Positions 58,659 through 64,000 of a DNA stretch of 64,000 nt are shown piece after piece; the first letter of the stretch is position 1, and the number at the start of each line of letters is the position of its first letter. A program made the position numbers and the translations under genes. A model generated the notes under the pieces. It did not search any database, was not told the origin of the DNA, and was given only the letters and a program-made list of their open reading frames with translations. Origin of the DNA: Copromyces sp. CBS 386.78 (taxonomy: Eukaryota > Ascomycota > Sordariomycetes > Sordariales > Sordariaceae); assembly GCA_030685235.1 (NCBI GenBank), contig MU839101.1, positions 1-64,000 on the forward strand, read 5' to 3'.

Positions 58659-60794
58659 GAGGGGCGGGCCCTGGGGTATCGGTTGCGTTCAGTTGTTGCA
58701 GAATGAACAGCCCATCAACTCTAATTGTTGTCAATGATGGCCTATGAGGGAGAGACCCAGTCCGGCTTCGCGACGGACCGAATGGCACCAAGCGTGGTCG
58801 GAGACGAGCAACGGAAATCGGCGGCAACGGGCTGCGGACGGGTTGGGGGTGTCGCTAAACGGTTATCGCGGAACGCGCTCGAGGGACGATGGAAGGCCGT
58901 GGCGAAAATGAACGGCGCAACTGGGGAATAGTGTAGAAAGGTCGAGCGAGGTATTTCGAATCGAGGTCGCAGGCTGTTCGTCTGGGTCTGGATTGCTGAC
59001 TGACGACTGGACGTGGCAGGATGTCGGGGGAATGGTTGGAAGAACGAGAGTAGTATTACCAAGAGTCTGGGCGAAACTTGGGACGTGGTGGAAGCGTCAG
59101 CGAATGTAATCAATGATCCCTTTTTTTTTTTGGTGAGCGGGAAGTGAGAGACACGAATGAATGGGATGAATGGGATGACGGGGAGGGCGGCGGTCGAATG
59201 TCGGTTCGGTTGTCCAGGCCGGGGGCCACACCAGGCCACCTTTGGAAAGCCAAGCTAGCACAGGGCTTCAGTTGCTCACTTAAGTCTTATTCGTCTGGAC
59301 TAGACAGGTAAGGTATAGTAATTGGTAATTAATGACCGAATGGAGTTAGATGCGTTGTCGTTGAGCAGGATTCTGTTGCGGTTTTCGTTTTCCATGCACT
59401 TCGTTCTCGGTGCGTTGCGGGAAGGGCAGGTGTAAGACGGAGGAGAGGGAGGCACATGCGTACAAACCTAAGAAGGTTGACTTGTTGTAGGTAGCTAAGT
59501 AGTAGCAGGTACAAAAGTGATGGTATGTGGTACCTTTGGAAGAAAGAACTCGGAAAGATTGGCGGTTGCAGGTAGGGTCCAAGTATGGAGGAGGTGACAA
59601 GGTAAGCTAAGGTACGGGTGCGTAGAGGCCGTGTCAGACTGAGGTCAGATTTGTTTTCTTTCGGTGTTTAGTAAAAAGGGGAGACTGGGACCAGGGCCAG
59701 AATCCAAAGCAAGAAGAAGCCCGGCTGATGCGATGGAAGCACAAAAACGATGGAGAGAAAGCATTCAATGGAAACAGGCTGGAACCCAGGGAATCACTCT
59801 CTGTCGTTTTCTGGCAGCTCCTCGTTTCCAAGCCGTAACCACTAACCAGGGCCCCCAGGGCAAGTGGATCTCGACAAAGTGGCCGGCCGTGGTGGAGTCT
59901 CCTTCCCAGCTGAAGGCCTCGCCAAAAACCCACCACACCCAGCTTTCCACTTTCTGAGACTGACCCGCCAATGAGTGGGCCCCGAAATCACGAAATCCAA
60001 TTCCAGATTGCTTCCTTTTTTTTTCTTTTTTTTCTCCATCAACACCCATTTCTCTTGCTGTCTTCCAACTGGGCGAGCAGAGAAAAAAACACCCCGAAGA
60101 ATGATCAGGATGGACGATCCAGCTGAATCGGTAACAAGACGTCGCGGATGTTGATGTCGCATTCCACGTACCAAGCATTTCAAGATTGACCAGAGTTTAA
60201 TATCACCCAACAGTACCTTATTAGGTAACCACCAAAAGCCAATTTCAATCTTTATCACCCAAATCAAACTCGGTGCTCCAGTGACTCGGGATTGCGCTGG
60301 GCAGTGAGTGATATGAGGGGGTTTCATCCGCTCATTGGGCCTAACCTCCCCCGTCCTCCTCCACTTTGGTGCCCATGCCACACCCGCTAACGAGGGCCCC
60401 ACGACGTTCGATCAGGTTGCAGAGCCAAGAATAAATGTGCAAATTAGCTTCTCGGCCACGAGGCTTTCCGCTTCGGTCTAAACCCATTTGATACCCAATG
60501 TGCTCCAGATACAAAAGGGGAGGGGTGGTTGAGGATGAAGGTGTGCTCTCAACGTTCACAATGGAGCCCAGACAACGCCTCATCCACCGTTCAGCTAGCC
60601 AGCTTCAAGCCAGACAAATGTCTCCTTGTTCGCCTTTAAACAGAATGTCAGTGTTCTCTCCAGAGACCGACTAAGTGATAAGTATGTCAAAAGTATATAA
60701 CTGTCGTTTTGGAAAACCATCTGTAGCCAAGGTATAGAACGCCTGATTATCCCCCCATTCTGAATGTGTAACACTACGTTATCGTCCGACACGT
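58659..60794. other. intergenic, no gene seen
   Basis: About 2.1 kb upstream of the Sec7 gene and 3' of ECM14. Poly(T)-rich runs occur at 59121-59131 and 60006-60033. No supportable coding region is present. Confidence 0.45.
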
Positions 60795-62580
60795 TCACTT
60801 AAGATCTACCCTGCCCTTATCATGCGAGGTGCGGTCATTGGCCTTCGAGCCACTCTCGATCCCGTTGTTTCCCAGCAAAAAGTCACCAAAGTACTTCAAA
60901 GCGTTCAACATCTCCTCCCCCGTAGGGATGATCTGTGATCTAGGAAGCAAAAATCCATAGCTGCCGGTGTCACGGAGCTTGATCTGGTAACTGTACCGTG
61001 AATGAAGTTCGTCTGTGGCATGTCAGCATATGCTATCCCGTACACTCCATGCCGTTATGAGGAGAAGTGATGGGAAGAAAACTTACGATAGAGCCAATCA
61101 ATGGCTGAGCCACCAGTAGCCTCCCTACCAGCGTCTTTGCGGGCAACAGTGCCCTCGCACGCGGAACTGACGGTGTAGAAGTTTCCGCTGGAGAGTCTGA
61201 TGGCCTTGGCCAATCCAACTCCCAGCTCCTCAAGATTCTCGCGGTTCGGCGGGTCCTCATCACAAGTGAAGGTGTATGGGAAGAGGATCTGCTGCGAGTA
61301 CGAGTGCAAGTCCAAGTAACCGATAAAATTGACACCGTTCTCCGTCTGATTCCTTCCCCATTCGGCCAATCGAGTAGCCTCGACTGCCTGGAACGGCTCG
61401 TCACCGCCATAGCTTTCTGAGCACGGGTCGACTTGAGATTTGGTCTGGTCCCACACAAAGCCGAAAGCATGGTCAAGATCAAAGCCGCGGCACCAGGACA
61501 CCTTGGTTGGCTGTCTTGATTTGCGCCACAGCCGATCAGTCTTCCACGTGTAATCATAACCGTCTGGGTTGAGCACGGGAATGAAGATGATGTCAAAGTG
61601 CTCGAGGAGCTTTGTGACCATCGACTCCTTTCCATACGCCGTGATAATTGACCACAAGAGGTAGGTCACCGTGCTTGTCGAGATCCATTCACGGCCGTGG
61701 AGCCCACCGGTGACGAGAATCGTCTTACGAGTGCCATTGTTGGCGTTCTCGTCGCTGTGATCTCCAATGCGGAAAGAGTGGATAGGCCTTCCCTCGAATG
61801 AGTCTCCGATAATTTCCATTTGGGCAATTGAGGGGAACATGGTCTCCATGAGAGCCATCCAACTTGTAATTACCTATTGCATGTCAGTCCGTGATGTCAC
61901 TGAGAGTCTTCACCGCAGCAGTTCACTGCATTAAGTTTCCACGGAAAACTTGAACCAAGAATTAGAGGACTAACCGATAAGGGCTGATAGTCGTGAAAGA
62001 AAAAGTTTCCCTTCAGATAAGCAGCATCCAGCTTTTCAGCCGCATCCTCAAGTTCTCCTGTCACGTCTTTGGTGGGATATGTCGCCCGAACGGCCTCCTC
62101 AAGATCAGGAATTAGGACACTCCATTGTGTTTCCAACGAAACCGGGATACGGGTGAGCAGTAGACGAAGTTGATCCTTCTGCAGTCGGATATCAACGAAC
62201 TGTGGTGTAGAAGCCCAAACGTCCATGAGATTTTCTTTGGCGGCCTGGGCTAAGAGAGCCTGATCCCTCAGGTTCGTAACATTGAAGCGTACCACAATGT
62301 CATCTCGATATCGGGACAGCGGTACGCTGGGTGAGGTGGAGTCGCTGTGTTTAGTCGATGGGTGCCCGAAAATGATTTCAGAAACGCTTTCACGTAGCCA
62401 TGTCAACCCAGGAAAACCACTGCCGCGCGCATCTCGGTAGAGGTTGGCGCCAGTCGCATTGTCGATGCGTCCAGCAGGTTGTCCGGCGTGCCGAAAAGCG
62501 GCCGCACTGGCGGTCGAAGGGGAAAGCGAAACACCGATAACCAAAGGTAGAACGGTTAGACTCTCCGGAGATAGTCGCAT
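60795..62580 (-). CDS. ECM14: inactive M14 metallocarboxypeptidase ECM14
   Basis: Three exons on the minus strand (62580-61975, 61873-61087, 61012-60795) encode 536 aa. The ATG at 62580 opens a signal peptide (about [20 protein letters not shown], cleavage after ASA). A pro-region of about 170 residues follows. The M14 fold has the zinc ligands in GGLHGREW and the His in [10 protein letters not shown], plus the substrate loop [14 protein letters not shown]. In the last exon the motif that carries the general-base Glu in active carboxypeptidases reads [16 protein letters not shown], with Lys in the Glu position. This is the known ECM14 signature, so the enzyme is predicted to be catalytically dead. 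In yeast ECM14 affects cell-wall biology. The protein should be secreted or vacuolar. Confidence 0.94.
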
Positions 62581-63433
62581 TTTGCCGTTAAGCGAAAGAA
62601 AAGGCCAGCATATGAGGTTGGATGAGAGAAGATGAATACTTCTTGTTGCAAGAAACAACTGAAGTTCCGGCGCCACAAGCCGGTTTCACTCAATTGCACT
62701 GGCGTCCGTTTTACGCACAGGGCATTGACGCCTTTGGGGCAAATGTTTGGATGTCGTTGGGGCATGGGCAGGCACTTCCAGGGCAGGTGTCCACAGACCT
62801 GCCGGGCGGGCGGGTTTGCATTTGGTCTACACCTGGCAGGCTGACTTGCCAGCTGTCCCGTCGTCAGGGGTCCCATGAGTCGTCCGATTGAGGTCAAAAA
62901 ACCAAACTCAGCTCAAACCTGAATCTCTCTGTTAGCATGACCTCGCGATATGGCATTGAACCACCAAAGCACTTCAAGATCCGAGCCAGATAAACGGAAA
63001 TGATTGAGCCATCCAGCCATTTAAATAACGACATCTATGTGTAACTGCCAGCCGGGTGCCATTCCCCGCTGGCTTCCAATCGCAAGTTCAACATGGTTAC
63101 CTTTTAGGCGCCTAACCAGCGGTGACACTGCTGGTTTACAGAAGTCGATTGGCTGATACTCTACGATATTCTGTTTCCAAGAGCGGCTGCGAATGAGAGC
63201 TCAAGGATTGCAATACTTATTGCAGTAGAAGTAGTGCTCCCCGCAGCCTGGGTTTTAAGCGTGCCTCAGAAGCCAAGGGTCTCTATTCACTTTTCCGCTT
63301 GGGTTGACTTTTGATTGCCCGACGTTGAAAACTTTGATGTTGAATATCGAATACCTAACCTCGGGATTGAGTCATTCAACGGCTACCCACAGGTCGTTCT
63401 GAAATATCCGATTGTTACCGTTCGACTGCAAAG
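62581..63433. other. divergent promoter region ECM14 / terminal gene
   Basis: 853 bases between divergent starts, with no gene seen. Confidence 0.45.
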
Positions 63434-64000
63434 ATGGCCTTCAGCGATAGCATCGCGGCCTTGCTGGAAACATACTCCAACTGCGCAACACTCCTAAAAG
63501 CCTACAAGCATGATGCCAACGGAGAAGATGGGAACGTCAAGGTGGACGCGCAGAATAAACATCTGCGCAAATCCTTGAAAGCCGATCGTGCAATGGTAGA
63601 GCGGGCCTATTCCATCAGATTAGCTGAGTTGGGCAGCCGCTTGAAGAGGGGTGATGGTATGATAAAACGTTACATCCAAAGGTCCTTGTGCTGATAGCTC
63701 CCTCTAGCTCGTTCGATATCTGCGGTAGACGGGATATTGAAGAAACTCAAGGCAGCCATTTCTAGTCTGCTCCGTGCCTCAAGCAGCAAGCAAACCCCGG
63801 CTCTGAATTACGACGCACTCAGGTCCCTATCTAACTCGTCAAGAATCGAGGCCATCAAGACCGTTGACAACCTAGCCCGTCGCTTAGGAGGCTCTTCTCG
63901 CACGAGCAGGTCGGTGGTGTCCATGTCATCGAAGCATATGCGGGCCTCTTCACCCTCATCGAGAGCTCGACGGCAATATCCACCTCTCTCCAACTCGGCT
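63434..64000 (+). CDS. hypothetical protein, 5' part only
   Basis: Exon 1 is 63434-63656 and exon 2 begins at 63708 and runs open to the window end (about 172 residues visible). The intron has a GTATGA donor, a GCTGATAGC branch and a CTCTAG acceptor, and the join (RGD|ARSISAVDG) keeps frame. The visible protein starts MAFSDSIAALLETYSNC. It has Leu- and Lys-rich heptad-like stretches (LLKAYKHD, ILKKLKAAISSLL) that suggest helical bundles or a coiled coil, then a Ser/Arg-rich stretch. No recognised domain, signal peptide or membrane segment is seen. The gene is cut by the window edge. Confidence 0.75.

Overview
The window is eukaryotic and almost certainly from a filamentous ascomycete of the Sordariales. 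A Neurospora-type genome is my best inference. Genes carry many short introns (about 50-110 nt) with GTAAGT/GTATGT-like donors, CTAAC/CTGAC branch sites and CAG/TAG acceptors. Codons favour C in the third position, intergenic spaces are long, and one transposon is extremely AT/TpA-rich, as expected after repeat-induced point mutation (RIP).

Layout. 0-4.6 kb: FAP7/adenylate kinase 6, the ITPase HAM1, and a peptidase C78 (ZUFSP/ZUP1-like) with split zinc fingers. 4.6-8.8 kb: gene-poor, with an unusual inverted-repeat element at about 7.85-8.42 kb. 8.8-14.9 kb: a small Zn(2)Cys(6) regulator, cytosolic seryl-tRNA synthetase and a Rheb GTPase. 17.0-27.5 kb: WAPL/Rad61, uracil phosphoribosyltransferase, ELF1 and a URC1-type GTP-cyclohydrolase-II-like protein. 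27.5-33.7 kb: 6.2 kb without a supportable gene. 33.7-36.9 kb: a RIP-degraded hAT transposon with matching terminal inverted repeats and an 8-bp target duplication. 38.6-46.4 kb: a Ser-rich hypothetical protein, ribosomal protein eS1, a Rab18-like GTPase and a mitochondrial ABHD11/IMO32-like hydrolase. 46.9-50.0 kb: a secreted GH115 alpha-glucuronidase that appears broken by a nonsense codon and three frameshifts. 51-62.6 kb: SRP72, a Sec7-PH Arf exchange factor and the pseudo-carboxypeptidase ECM14. 63.4 kb to the end: the 5' part of an unknown gene.

Most genes are housekeeping genes with no operon logic. The exception is UPRT and URC1, about 3 kb apart, which both belong to the URC route of uracil catabolism. 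Gene models were built by hand from reading frame, splice signals and family conservation; exon coordinates are in each entry. The main oddities are a 4-nt microexon in URC1, two consecutive GC-AG introns in the seryl-tRNA synthetase, covarying hairpins in the 7.9-8.4 kb inverted repeat, the hAT element and the GH115 pseudogene.
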